This document shows, in pieces, positions 21,278 to 31,908 of a stretch of DNA of 64,000 nt. The notes beneath the pieces were generated by a model. The model searched no databases. It was not told the DNA's origin and saw only the letters and a list, made by a program, of their open reading frames with translations. The position numbers and the translations under genes were made by a program. Every line of letters starts with the position of its first letter. The stretch's first letter is position 1. The DNA comes from Sweltsa coloradensis (taxonomy: Eukaryota > Arthropoda > Insecta > Plecoptera > Chloroperlidae), in NCBI GenBank assembly GCA_024449915.1, contig JAMZAV010000981.1:248001-312000 (forward strand). The letters run 5' to 3'.

Positions 21278-22236
21278 CAGAGTTGGGGAAGTTACCCAAA
21301 AATAGTAACTTTTTAAAAGTTAAGTTAGTTGACTTTAAAAGTAATTAGTTAAAGTTAAAGTTAGTTCAAAAATAAAGTAACTTGAAAGTTAAGTTACCAT
21401 AAAAAGTAACTTTTAAAAGTTAGTTTTACGGCATTTTCGGTTGAAATGCTAATTTAACAGAAAATAAAAAACCTGAGGCAACTTATAATACCTATAAATT
21501 TAAATTAAAATTTGCCCAGGGTAAAACGTTTTCAATTTCACTTTCACCCTCAGCCATAGTAAACGCGTAACGTAATTACATACGTTCGGTACGTACGTAT
21601 TTATAACACACGAAAATCCAATCTAACACAGAACAGAATACACACTAGCAGACTGCAACACTAACAGTAACAGTGATGAGTGAAAGGGAATAAAAATATA
21701 AATGATAAGATAACAAGAAAAAAAGAACACTGAATGGAACGCACAACACTTTATGCCCTAGAGGAAACACGGGCTGCAAATTTGCGATTGAAAGTTGAAA
21801 CAAAAATGTCACCAAAGCAAGCAATCTTGCTGCCGCACGTGATGCTAGGATGACCGTAATGGAATTGGAATGCCACAAATATGCACATACCAACCACAAT
21901 ACGTAGGCGGGGAGTGGCAGGGGGGGCTGATGCGAGAACTTCTCCTCGGAAACGAGGCTTTGACAAGAATTCCTCTTATAAAAACATTTCATTATTGGGA
22001 AAACCGGATTTGAGATATATCCTCATGAATGCAATGGTCATTTCTATGAAGTACAAGCTGCAAAACAAAAGTAACTTTCAACTTAACGTTTATTGAAAGT
22101 TACTGAAAATAAATATCAGTTACTTTAAACAGTTAGGCCCCGATTTTGAATAAATAACGCATTACCCTAAAAGTTACTAAAAAACTAACGCGTCAGCGCT
22201 AACGCGTTACTTTCGTTAAGTTACTCCCCAACTCTG
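21278..22236. mobile_element. Element D: hAT-type non-autonomous element, 959 bp
   Basis: Ends CAGAGTTGGGGAAGTTAC and, inverted, CAGAGTTGGGGAGTAAC, flanked by a perfect 8-bp duplication ATGAAATA (21270-21277 and 22237-22244). Subterminal DNA is rich in AAAGTTA/TAACTTT words. The overlapping frames inside (both strands, 21645-22096) have no transposase motif. Confidence 0.92.
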
Positions 22237-22779
22237 ATGAAATATTGAAAATCCAAACTAGCCTAGGCCTACTGATAGGCCTACAGTTCCATTTAGGAAA
22301 AATTTTGACATCGTGGTTTGACATTGATTTTTTAGATTTGATGTTGATGTTATCATTTTACATGCAACATTAGTTGCCGGACAAGAGTGAAATATGTTGG
22401 GGTATGTTAAGTTAACAAAAGATAGTTCAAGTTGACACTTTGGAGATTTAAAATATTGATCATACCGGTAGGTACGGTAGGCCTACATAACGATAGCTCG
22501 ATCAAGGCGTAACTTTAAGGGTTTTAGCTCATTTTTTATTCACACACCAATTTGTCCCTGGAAAATAAGTCATCCAATATAGATACAAGGCATCCTTCCG
22601 AAACAACCTTCCAACAGTTTCAAAGTTTTGGGGTGAAAATTAAAGGTCACAAAGGGGTGCATAATCATCCCAGTAGGCCAACCGGTACGGGTTGGGACTT
22701 GACATCGATTACCTATTTGATTTGACATTGATGTAGAAGCAAACATTGACTTTTGCTCTAACACATTATTATAATTTAC

Positions 22780-23205
22780 TACAATTCAGAAAAAAAAAAT
22801 CTGAATTGTAGTAAATAATAACAATTACACCTACGGGAGTGTTTCCTGACTAACCAAATCGAGAAATAAACCCTCGCTCATACCTGCGTAAAGGTAATGA
22901 CATTAATTAGGCTAATGTTTGGTGGTCAGTTCAAAGCAAATATTATATTAGCAGCAGATATTCGTTGCAGTAGGGCCTACTGTTCCATCCATTCAGATGA
23001 ATAATGCAACTACAATTCAGAGCTTAAAATGTACTCGTCCTGATGGTCTAGTGAACCAAGACGCTCACCTGGAATGTGGGAGACCCGTGGTTCGAATCCC
23101 GGTTGGGGAGGACTTTTTTAATTTCTGAATTGTAGTAGCCTAAATAATAACAATTACACCTACGGGAGTGTTTCCCGACCAACCAAATCGAGAAATCTAA
23201 CACAT
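22780..23205 (+). repeat. Duplicated 70-bp repeat with CTACAATTCAGA palindrome
   Basis: The sequence AATAACAATTACACCTACGG...CAAATCGAGAAAT occurs at 22822-22872 and 23151-23198. In the first copy it follows a perfect hairpin of ACTACAATTCAGA around a run of A (22780-22820). In the second, the same two hairpin halves (23010 and 23126) are about 110 bp apart and enclose a tRNA-like sequence. Confidence 0.65.
23037..23112 (+). repeat. tRNA-like sequence (probable SINE head)
   Basis: Box A-like TGATGGTCTAGTGAACC and box B-like GTGGTTCGAATCCCGG are tRNA-like. An anticodon stem CTCAC/GTGGG encloses the seven-base loop CTGGAAT (anticodon position GGA). The T stem has mismatches and the sequence sits inside a repeat, so it is a tRNA-derived repeat or pseudogene. 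Confidence 0.5.
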
Positions 23206-23541
23206 TAATCTAATCTGCTTAATATTTAAAAAAAGGTAGGGCCTACCGGTACCTAGGCCTAAGTGCTTGGATATTTTAAATTTGTATTTAGCCTACAATC
23301 GCTTCTAAAACCATGTAGGCCTATTTTTCTTTTTGCATTACTATTACCCTAGCCTAGGCCAATATGCCTATTACCTAGATTTTTAAAATAAAAAAATAAC
23401 ATAAAATTAAATTTTCTTCAAAATTTTGAAGTTGAATTTTTTTTATGTGATGTGATGCTGATTTTTTTTAGTTTGACATCAATACCGAATCTTAGTAGGT
23501 ATGCCTACTAGTAACAGTAACCTAGGGGCATATAGGCCTAC

Positions 23542-23793
23542 CATTGCAAATCCAGAAAGAAGAGCAGAAGTTTTGCTCGAAGCCTTGAGTTTAGCTCTAC
23601 TGAGCTGAAGTTTTCTCCACGATAAATATCCAGGTGTGTGCAGCCCATCCTCAGTTTGTGACATGCCGGCACCAGTAGTGTTTAAGCGAATGCTGTTAAC
23701 CTTATTCCACAACAATTCTTCGTTGTTGGATTGATTTTGACAGAATGCAGCTAAAATCGTACGTCTTCCACTGCTGTTGGACCAATCGGACAT
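23542..23793 (-). CDS. Orai: Orai calcium channel, first coding exon
   Basis: It encodes residues 1-84: a cytosolic N-terminus and most of TM1. The conserved block is [20 protein letters not shown] followed by ALLSGFAM, essentially identical to the Orai N-terminal helix that contacts STIM and lines the inner pore. Lys74 sits where human Orai1 has Arg91, and Gly81 matches Gly98. The exon ends at ATG then the donor GTAGGC (23541), and joins VAMVEIQL in exon 2 in phase 0. The chosen start is ATG at 23793 because an in-frame TGA lies 48 bases upstream. Met44 (MSQTEDG, near-identical in position to a fly Orai start) is a possible second start, like the short form known for human ORAI1. Reading past the donor gives intron residues. 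Confidence 0.95.
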
Positions 23794-23855
23794 GGGAATC
23801 TGGGGCTTTTGACACTTTTTCAGCAGGCTGGCCTTGAATCAATGCATACCGGTAA
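23794..23855 (-). other. Orai: Probable Orai 5' UTR part of the exon, with upstream mini-ORF
   Basis: A good acceptor (CTATTTTGTTCACAG, ending at 23856, minus strand) lies 62 bases before the start codon. That suggests an upstream non-coding exon I cannot locate. Between them is ATGCATTGA, a two-codon upstream ORF, whose TGA is in frame with the main ORF. Confidence 0.5.
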
Positions 23856-23908
23856 CTGTGAACAAAATAGCACATTATAATTCATAGGCCTACCTATATT
23901 TCTTTACA

Positions 23909-23963
23909 ACTGTTTCCAACATTAGTCGGGTCAGGGGGTGGCTAACCACCTGTTTTCTTGGGC
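23909..23963 (-). mobile_element. Fragment of the 3' end of the LINE seen at 61-990
   Basis: TTTCCAACATTAGTCGGGTC and GGGGGTGGCTAACCACCTGT here match TTTCCAACATTCGTCGGGTC and GGGGGTGACGAGTCACCAGT at 77-116. It lies about 55 bases upstream of the Orai exon 1 acceptor. Confidence 0.65.
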
Positions 23964-24379
23964 ACACAGAGTTTAGGCCTATAAGAAACAAAATTAAAAT
24001 AAATCCTTAATAGGCTACCTACTAGTAATAAACCTTGACACTTCTAACTTGACAAATCGTTTTGTGACTCGGAAGAAGTTCATTCGCTGCTTACCTAGGC
24101 CTACAAAATAAGATTTTTATTTCCTCGGCTAAGGTTACCGGCTCAAGCTCACCACACTGACATTCATGTCACCGACAATGAGGTAGGCCTATTACAGGCC
24201 TAGGCCTACTCACAGTCAGTGGCATATCTAGGCGGGGCTCCCCCAACATTTTAACTCAACGATGAATGTTTATTAGGTAGGTCCAGACTCAAGACCTGTA
24301 GGCCTATGCCTACATAAAAAAAAATGGAAACTGCATGAAAGCCTATAGGCCTACACAACTGCAATAAATAAAATACAAC

Positions 24380-24380
<1 letters not shown>

Positions 24381-24412
<32 letters not shown>
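24381..24412. repeat. (TA)n microsatellite
   Basis: About 15 uninterrupted TA units. Confidence 0.95.
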
Positions 24413-24524
24413 CTGGTAGGTACCTAGCTTACTTGAAGAAACTTGTAATTTATATCCAAAAACCCTTAAAAACTGCAGGTAGGGGCGGGCTAGATCCAAA
24501 ACACAAGCACGTCACACAACAGTC

Positions 24525-25405
24525 ACGTCAATCATATTGTGCCTAAAGCATTCAAACTTCTTGGTTTCATCAAACGCAACTGCATGAGAGAGTTTAAACC
24601 ATCGACCCTAAGACGAATGTTTGTCTCGCTTGTCAGGCCCCAAGTGGACTACGCGACTGTTATTTGGAATCCTAACTTCTCTCACGTAACCGATTCCAAT
24701 CGCGTGGAATCTGTGCAGCGCAGATTGATGATATTGATGTGTTTGAAATCTAATATTGCCTACCATAGATCTGATTACTGCAAGTTTTGCATGGACATAA
24801 AGTTGCCTAGTCTTAAAACCAGGAGACAATATACTGATCTCATTTTTCTGTACAAAATTCTTCACAATAATTATGACTCTAATATATTACTTGATATCAA
24901 CTTCCGAGTTACGAGTACCAGGCAAGTTCACCCGTAGTCATGATGTTCTTATGGTTCCTCGAAGCCGAATAAATGTTCACAAATTTTCTTGTATTAACCG
25001 TTTACAGTATACATATAACACTGTTGTAGACCAGGAAGTTGATATCCACAGTATGACTTTGATTGCTTTCAAAAGGTATATATGTAACCTTTCAAATGAC
25101 CCTCCTTCTGAGAGTTAAAGATAATCCATGTTTGTTTTTTTTCTTTTTCTTCTCATTGTTACATGTATTCATTGTAACTTAATTATACTTTTAGCTTAAT
25201 TTTTCTTAGTAACTATGTATAACTCTGTTCTCTATCTGCTGATGCATAGAATATTCTCTATTGTGTTATGATAGCATGTTTATATTTCTCTCTAGATATC
25301 TTTTTGTGACTTTATGTGAGTATCTTCAATATATTATATTGCACTTGTGGGATCTTGATCCTGTTGCAAATAAAGATCTAATAAGATCTAATAATAATAA
25401 TAAAA
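24525..25405 (+). mobile_element. 5'-truncated CR1/Jockey-type LINE tail
   Basis: The C-terminal part of a reverse-transcriptase ORF (24539-25118) is followed by about 280 bp of AT-rich 3' sequence ending TTGCAAATAAAGATC and a short GATCTAATAA/TAA tail near 25375-25405. No target duplication was recognised. Confidence 0.8.
24539..25118 (+). pseudogene. LINE reverse transcriptase C-terminus (CR1/Jockey-like)
   Basis: It starts within the thumb region: FKLLGFIKRNCMREF, LRRMFVSLVRPQVDYATVIW, ESVQRRLMILMCL, DYCKFCMDIKLPSLKTRRQY and IFLYKILHNNYDS. These are the characteristic post-catalytic motifs of CR1/Jockey-group LINEs. Near 24903-24920 a seven-base near-duplication (CGAGTTA CGAGTAC) shifts the frame; the second block continues RVPGKFTRSHDVLMVPRSR and ends at a stop at 25118. 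The catalytic YADD region and the endonuclease are missing. It lies upstream of Orai on the opposite strand and is unrelated to it. Confidence 0.85.
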
Positions 25406-25640
25406 CAAAAAATTGACTATGACACTGAATTTTGGGGGACATGAGTGAGTGAGTGACCCATCTGCAAATGATTTGTTGAGAAAACTAGGGAAATATCTAG
25501 GCCCATGGATGATCTTTACAGCTCCCCTCAAAATAATATATTCCTGAGTAGTAAGTAGCCTAGGTCACTGCATGCAGCTAATACAATTGTGTGTCATTGT
25601 CAAGTTGGGGTACGTTACCAAACTCTGCATTAGACCTACA

Positions 25641-26063
25641 CAGTGGCGTAGAAACTGGGGGGAAGGGGGGGCCAGGCCCGGGGCAAAACAAACGTGAATT
25701 AAATATTAATCCCAGAATTTTTGTAGTAAATATGCACACGTAGCCTACACTTAGCTATACAATTTGACAGTCACCTTGGTAAAACAAATGTTTGCCCGCA
25801 TGCTTTGTCATATCAAAAATCATAGGCCTAGGCCTAGGTTGGAATTTACTAAAATGGGCCACTTCACGTTCATTTTTTTAGTTTTTAGATCGCAGATCTA
25901 GTTGCTGTAACACATCCTTTACAGAGTCCGATTGCAGTTAAAACATGACGAAATTACTGTGGTATGGTGATTTTTTTTTGCCCCAGACCCCAGCTTCGCC
26001 CACAAAATCTGCTAATGAAGTGCCCCCCCCCCCCTTAACTTTCTAAACGATCCTACGTGCCTG
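25641..26063. mobile_element. Probable hAT-type MITE of the L family
   Basis: Left end CAGTGGCGTAGAAACTGGGG and right end, inverted, CAGGCACGTAGGATC resemble the ends of element L (44845-45416). Flanks are not a clean duplication (GACCTACA versus GGACCCTA), so the boundary is less sure. Poly-G near the left end and poly-C near the right are shared features. Confidence 0.5.
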
Positions 26064-26719
26064 GGACCCTATAGCTCATTTTTTTACTGAGGATGCTGAA
26101 TTGGGAGGGCCTACAGAGAAAACAGTGCTCAGAACAACCATACTCCACATGCCCGATTGCCATTGTACGAAGGTAGGCCCAAATGCCACCAACAGCGGTC
26201 AAGATGCCTGGCTAAAATGTAAGGAAGCTGCGTGCACACTTTATCACCGCCTGTAGTAGGCCTCTTAAATACTGTAATGACAAGATTTTGTGTCCGACAA
26301 AGACCTGGCCCCTAACGTTTGCCAACGATTAAAGGCATAAGGCCCTACTCTCTAAAATGCCTGGAGATTTAAAAAAATGAACACCTCACATTTTGAATGC
26401 CCAGCCTAGGCCTAGTATTCTACTCTCAAAGCATGATCAGGAGAGTGTATATTCGTACGTTGGATCCACAGTTATGTTAGGGTATTGCACAAAGTGTGCG
26501 GTTGGTAGGTTGCAGGCGCTGAGATTGGTTGATATGGTTGAGACCCAGCGTACAAATATACCGTACTAGCCTAGGCCTACCGCCTACTCGGGGCAGGTAG
26601 GAGGCCTACTAGCCTAGTGATTGATCCACATTGTGATTCAATTTTGTTTTAGATTGCTGAAGATTGCTCTAGGCATAGGCCTAGCATCAAGGTAAATATC
26701 CCCTTATAAATTTCAATGA

Positions 26720-26960
26720 GACAAATTCCAACTCGCAACCTTCTCGTGGTTTGGCCCATTATTAGGGGAGTTTTTCTCCCTGAAACTAATGGCGAGCTCT
26801 GGGTCGTCGTCGGGGAACTTTCCCCTTCCCTTTGACTACCTCCCCGACGGCGACGACAATGACAACACGGACGGATGATGACACAGACGGAGACGACCAC
26901 GACGTGGGGGAACCCATGCCCTCCCCATACGCTTAGCACAGGCCTGTCCACCCCTTGTCC
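26720..26960 (+). repeat. Repeat R, copy c
   Basis: It shares AATGGCGAGCTCTGG, GTCGTCGTCGGGGA, CTACCTCCCCGACGGCGACG and the acidic run with copies a and b. The 131-codon minus frame over it is an antisense shadow. Confidence 0.55.
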
Positions 26961-26989
26961 CCCCGCGTCATCCCTTACGTCCCTCCCTT

Positions 26990-27046
26990 CGTCTCGATTA
27001 GCTAAGTTGCATAAATATGAGACGTTAAGCAATATCCAATCCAAAC
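26990..27046 (+). repeat. 53-bp sequence shared with the P2 element
   Basis: TCTCGATTAGCTAAGTTGCA followed by TAAATATGAGACGTTAAGCA matches 13441-13493 with two or three differences, in the same orientation. Confidence 0.8.
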
Positions 27047-28013
27047 AAAACCTGAGTAGGCCTAGGCCTAGCTAGACCCTAGGCAATTATTTTTTTCCCC
27101 GAGTTTTGACAGTTCATTCTGAGTAGGCCTAGGGCCCAGGGCTAGGGCCTAGGCCTAAGCTAATCTACAATAACGTAGGAACGGGATATTCAGCAAGACC
27201 ATCTTGCGTTTCCCTGGACTCCTAGGGCCAACCTACAAAGCCCCTAACCTATAATAGGCTAATATTGAGGTTATGCGTCCACGTAATAAACACAACCCAC
27301 TTTTTAGGCCGTATGACACAAGGCAACGACCTAAGAGAATTTTGAAGAACGACTCAGGAACTAGGCCTAGCTATGTTAGATTTACTTTTAGGTGAAACAA
27401 TAGATTGTTGTTTATAATCTATAAATTTACTTGTCGAACTAGGCATTACTAGGCTAGGCCCTAGATAATAATTATCTTACTCAAAATTCGTTTCGTGTTC
27501 CTTCTCCGAGCGCCGCGGTCATCTGTCATCATCATCTAAATCGAAGTCGTAAGTCGAATCCAAACAAAATCGATTCAGATTTCGGAATCAAGAGGAGGGA
27601 AAATTCAAATCAACAAAGATTGTGACTCATCGCCGGTAAATAATAATGTGTTGTTGAAAGCAGATAAAAGTTATCTTGAAGCCAATAACAATGTTTAAAA
27701 TGTAGTAAACCCAAAGACAATACTCTGGAGTCTGCATGCTTACATTATGAATAGTATAACATTGCGTGTACGGTTGGCAATTGGCATAATACATTATGAC
27801 TTTGCTAATATTGGAACAGCAAGATTGGTTTCATTGTTTACCCTTATTCATGGTCTTGAAATGCTATTTTAAAAATGGTGCTTAGCACCAACTTTGCATG
27901 TAAATAATTACTTTGGATGACAATGGGATAAGTGCCCAAATCTGAATTATTTTTAAATTTTCATATTTTTTCACCGACTTAGGGATTGGATTGGAAATAG
28001 CAGTATCCTATTA
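27047..28013. other. Gene-poor interval upstream of Orai
   Basis: Dense TAGGCCTA words up to about 27480, then a short patch with several CpG (27490-27560) that could belong to an Orai promoter; nothing in the sequence proves it. Confidence 0.3.
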
Positions 28014-28320
28014 TTGGATGAGCGTAGCGAAGATTCCATTCTACTACACTGGAGAAAAAAATCTGGAATGTTTAGTTTTTTCCCTTTCTTTCTTTCTTTT
28101 TTTCTGTTTGTATTTTTGTGTGTTTGTTAACACGATTCCGGCTAAACCGATACTCCAATTGCGATGAAATTTTCTGGTAGGCCTATCGGAATCTCTGAAC
28201 TTAGAACTGCCGACACGTTTTTTAGCCGCAATCGAAAAATATTTTTACATATGAAAATCGCTAATATTCTACCGATTTTGTGTGTGTTGTGTTTCGATAT
28301 TTAAAAAAAAAAAAAAAAAA
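28014..28320 (+). mobile_element. F2: Helentron-like element, 5' part
   Basis: Begins TTGGATGAGCGTAGCGAAGA and follows F1/F7 through GATTCCGGCTAAACCGATAC, then fades at a poly-A run near 28303. The 3' hairpin end is missing. Confidence 0.7.
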
Positions 28321-31300
28321 CTTTCTATTGACTTAATATGCTTTTAGATGATTGTTACTGATATTCCCACTGCAACCTGTGAGTGTTACTGATGAATATA
28401 TGCATTCCCCATTGTGAAATTCTCGAGCAGCATCGGAAAAATATTATTGTAGATACTGTATAAAAATCGCAAATTTTAGTAGGCTTTTTTTCGTAAAAAT
28501 AAAAAAGCAATATCACACACCGACTAAGGTCAACACGACAGTTTATAGTGCCATAGGCCTAAGTTGGTGTAATGTGAGCGTTGTGAAAGGGCACTGGTGT
28601 GGGTACTTCGGCAAAATGTCACTCAGAACATCATTCGAAAAATAGCCGCCAATAGTAAGGCCGTAGATTTGCAAACATGTACGTCTTGGGCTAGCAACGT
28701 GATATGTACTGCAGTAAGCTCCGCGATACCGGTGCGGTCCACCCGTGATATTTCCGGTCTAAAGGTCGCGTGAGGCGCGAAGCACTTTATTTCACATCGT
28801 TTCGGCAGTTCTCGCTCACGTGGACGATGTTACAACAGAGCGTGCTGAGATCTAGGTTGATTTGAAGTAAATTTTATGATCAGGAAATTCCAACATTGGT
28901 TATGAATGTATAGTTGATGAATGAAAAAGTGTATAAATCTTACCGTGACTGTAAAACTGTCTGTGGAATTGAAAACACGGCCCGTAAGAAGTATATGAAT
29001 AGTCCTAAACTCATGATTAAGACCACAATGCATACACTATGACGCAATGAATTGTTACATATTTAATCTAACTGTATTATTACAATTTATTATGCGTGGG
29101 TACGTTTAACGGTGCCGTGTTATTGCGCATAGCTACGTACATAATATAATGCCATCCTCTTATATGGTTGTGATACACACATTGTAATCAGGATGAATAT
29201 TTTTAGCTAGCTTTGCAAAGCCACCTCCTGAGGCAACCATCACTGATCATTGATGACTGGTGATAGAAGAACTGGGAATTTTGAAATGGCTTCTGAAGAA
29301 AGTGCTGTTTATTATTCATTTGACATTTGAATATTCAATACTAATTGAAACCTCGTCACAGGTTCTTCTATCAAGTCCGTATCCATAAAACAGTACAGTA
29401 TGTATAGTGTGCAACAATAGTACCTATCATTGAGTTTTATAGCTATAATTTCCGATTTTTTTCTGACTTGCATTGACGGAAAGTTATGAAAAAAGTCCAC
29501 TATTCTCACGCCTTATGAAATTGTCGATTATGACGATTTGTTTCTGTAGGTGGCGGCCTAAAAAGAAACATAAATATTTAATACATCGTACAAACTTTTC
29601 CATGATTATACTATACATTCACATTCATATCAACTATATTTCTTCAAACAACCTAATACCCAATAGCCTGTACCCATGACATCCAAATGAATGCACCGTA
29701 TGCTACCAACGACGGCAAGGCACGTATGTTACATCAATGGAAGTGAAAAATAATTGTGAAGGAGAAAGTGAACACCAATGTATAATGTGTGTTGAATTAA
29801 TGAAACGGTTATAGAAATATCCTTTACGTCTTCGAAGTATATTCTTTGTACATGTTTGTTGCTTACTTTCGTTATTATATTATTTCTCGTGGTGACTTTG
29901 AAATAACTTTAACATTAGTTTCTGCTATTCAAGAATGCATAAATTAAATTTCAAATCAACACCATTTCTCGCTAAGTCAAATAGTCGGTAACGAAGTACA
30001 TCATTGATACAGAATGAACATCTTGCTGCCTTCATGTGTTTGTTCGCAAGATTATTATTAATTGCCTTTTATAATCACATGTAACAAACATTATGATATT
30101 TTGATCATTATAACCATTGTGTAAAATGCTGAAGTAAACTTCAAATTCAGCTTTCGATTTCGATTGCCGGTGTGACCGTGTTGCTGTAATGAGCCAATGA
30201 TTGGCATGAGACGCTCAACCAAGTCATTTGGATTATAGAAAACACTGTATTATTACTCATTGTGGGAATTCAAACGCGTCTGGCATGGCTTCCCCTTCGG
30301 CCCTTGCTTGACGTACTATAAAACATCCTCGAAGGTCGGTTAGAAGTGCGTAAAAGTTGTATATAAAAATTATACTTTATTAAAAGTGTTTGAAATGACC
30401 TCATCGCCGGGCATTGGCAATGTGTTATTGGATCACTCGAGGCGGCAGCCGGCAGGCGGCAAATGCATATTTCAACGGAAAACAGCCTCTCTGGTTGTGT
30501 CCAGTTTGGAACAAATTGTTCCAGACCATCAGAATAATTTCGACATGTCTCCAGCTCTCTGACATAAGCATTTGTCAGAACCACTGCATGTGCTTGCTGT
30601 TGACGAATAACGTTAGAGGTAGCTCATTGCATACGCGTGAACTCTGATATTGGAAGGAAACGGTTTTGAATCCCGTCACCAGCGAATCCCTAGCTGAAAG
30701 TTTCATCCGCGGAATTCTGATCCCTTAAGGCGAATGCCGGTATGCAAGCCTATTTTTGTTTTTTATTCTAGTGCAGTGCGTACAATGTTTTTTTCACTCA
30801 TATTCAATTAACATTCTGTAATATAGCATAAATTAATATACTAAATAGGTACGTGCGTCTTAAAGTGCTAAGTTGGTTGGAATCCGCCCTGAGAGTGATA
30901 AAATCTGCGATCTATAATCTCCTTGTGGATACAATTTTTACTTCTGTTTCATGATTAACCCACCAATGCACTTCTCAGGTGCTAACAAAATTATACAACA
31001 TGTCAATCCGTGTGATGTGTGCGTGTGTCATACAATGGATATACTGAAACACGCGCCAATCGAATAATGGATGGTCATGTAGAATCGGAACCCAAATATT
31101 CCAAAACTGAGCCCTACTCCTAGATTTAAATATGATATTACAACAAACTACAATCACTGCGTGAAATGGTCCCCCCTATCTCGAGCGGAAAATTTATAAG
31201 TTAGGTGTTTAATTTTTAAATCCATCAGAAATATTACAGTTCCATTAAATAAGTAAATACGGGCCTATACAAAAACTATCACGTAGATATGGTAATAACT

Positions 31301-31408
31301 CACATTACCCGTTAGACTATACGTCTTAGAGGCAATTGTTTTCCAACGAAAATTATATAGTCGACTCTAATACATCTTTACGATTACATATATATATATA
31401 ATTTAAAA
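28321..31408. other. Gene-poor interval
   Basis: No recognisable gene. A CpG-containing patch lies at 28690-28830. The 104-codon minus frame at 30270-30584 has no family I know. Mostly AT-rich unique-looking DNA. Confidence 0.4.
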
Positions 31409-31484
31409 GTGACTACAACCGGGGTTTGAACCCTGACCTTAGCTGTCGGGGCTATGCGTCTTACCAGCTGAGCTATGCAGCCAC
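31409..31484 (-). repeat. tRNA-like SINE head, family S2 copy 1
   Basis: On the minus strand a 7-bp acceptor stem (GTGGCTG with TAGTCAC, G-U pairs allowed), box A-like TAGCTCAGCTGGT and box B GGTTCAAACCC are visible. The anticodon loop CCCGACA lacks the U33 of real tRNAs. It is followed by an AT tail of TA repeats, as in a SINE. Confidence 0.6.
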
Positions 31485-31499
31485 TCAATTTCAAACTGT

Positions 31500-31632
31500 C
31501 TAATTCTTGGTCTATTTTGTACCTGTATCTACATGTACGGACAGCTAAGTTCGCGGGTTTCAACACCCTGTGTAGTCCACTTTTTTTATTTTTTGTCTGA
31601 AAGTACTAACATAAAAGAGTCAAAGTCGCCTA
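31500..31632 (+). repeat. SINE family S2, copy 2
   Basis: CGGACAGCTAAG, GGGTTTCAACACCC and TGTAGTCCAC, then TTGTCTGAAAGTACTA and AGTCAAAGTCGCC match copy 3 in the same orientation. Confidence 0.55.
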
Positions 31633-31764
31633 TACTTATAAAGCCAAGGTTAAACATCGTATATCCCAACTCTAGGTTATAGAGATGGTTATTGTATCTC
31701 TATTTTTTTTTCAGTGCTGCTCTACAATTACAAAACATACCAAGCAATTAGACAGATTTTCAAT

Positions 31765-31908
31765 TGGTGCTGCATAGACTTCAGTTGTGTACAACACGCC
31801 GGACAGCTTAAGGTCCCGGCCCGTGGGTTTCAAAACCCCGGTGTAGTCTTTTTAAATTTCTTGTCTAACGTACTACACATAACCAGCGTCATAGTCGCCC
31901 TACGTATC
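31765..31908 (+). repeat. SINE family S2, copy 3
   Basis: GTGCTGCATAGACTTCAG, GCCGGACAGCTTAAGG and GGGTTTCAAAACCCCGG match copy 1 (inverted) and copy 2, followed by a shared tail TTGTCTAACGTACTA...GTCATAGTCGCC. Confidence 0.6.

Larger units (their letters stand above)
12289..23541 (-). other. Orai: Orai intron, about 11.25 kb
   Basis: It runs from the donor GTAGGC at 23541 to the acceptor TTTTAG at 12289, minus strand, phase 0. Most of its length is transposons: the P1/P2 palindromes, element C with nested elements F1 and F', element D, repeat R and small tRNA-like repeats. No other host exon was recognised within it. Confidence 0.92.

Noticed and set aside
21645..21992. 115-codon minus frame in element D
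   Set aside because: It lies wholly inside a hAT-type MITE with perfect TSD, and has no transposase motif.
30270..30584. 104-codon minus frame as a possible host exon
   Set aside because: No family recognised, no clear splice signals, and overlapping open frames on the other strand.
31409..31484. Functional tRNA gene
   Set aside because: Good acceptor stem and boxes, but the anticodon loop lacks U33, the stems have mismatches, and two sister copies show it is a SINE family.
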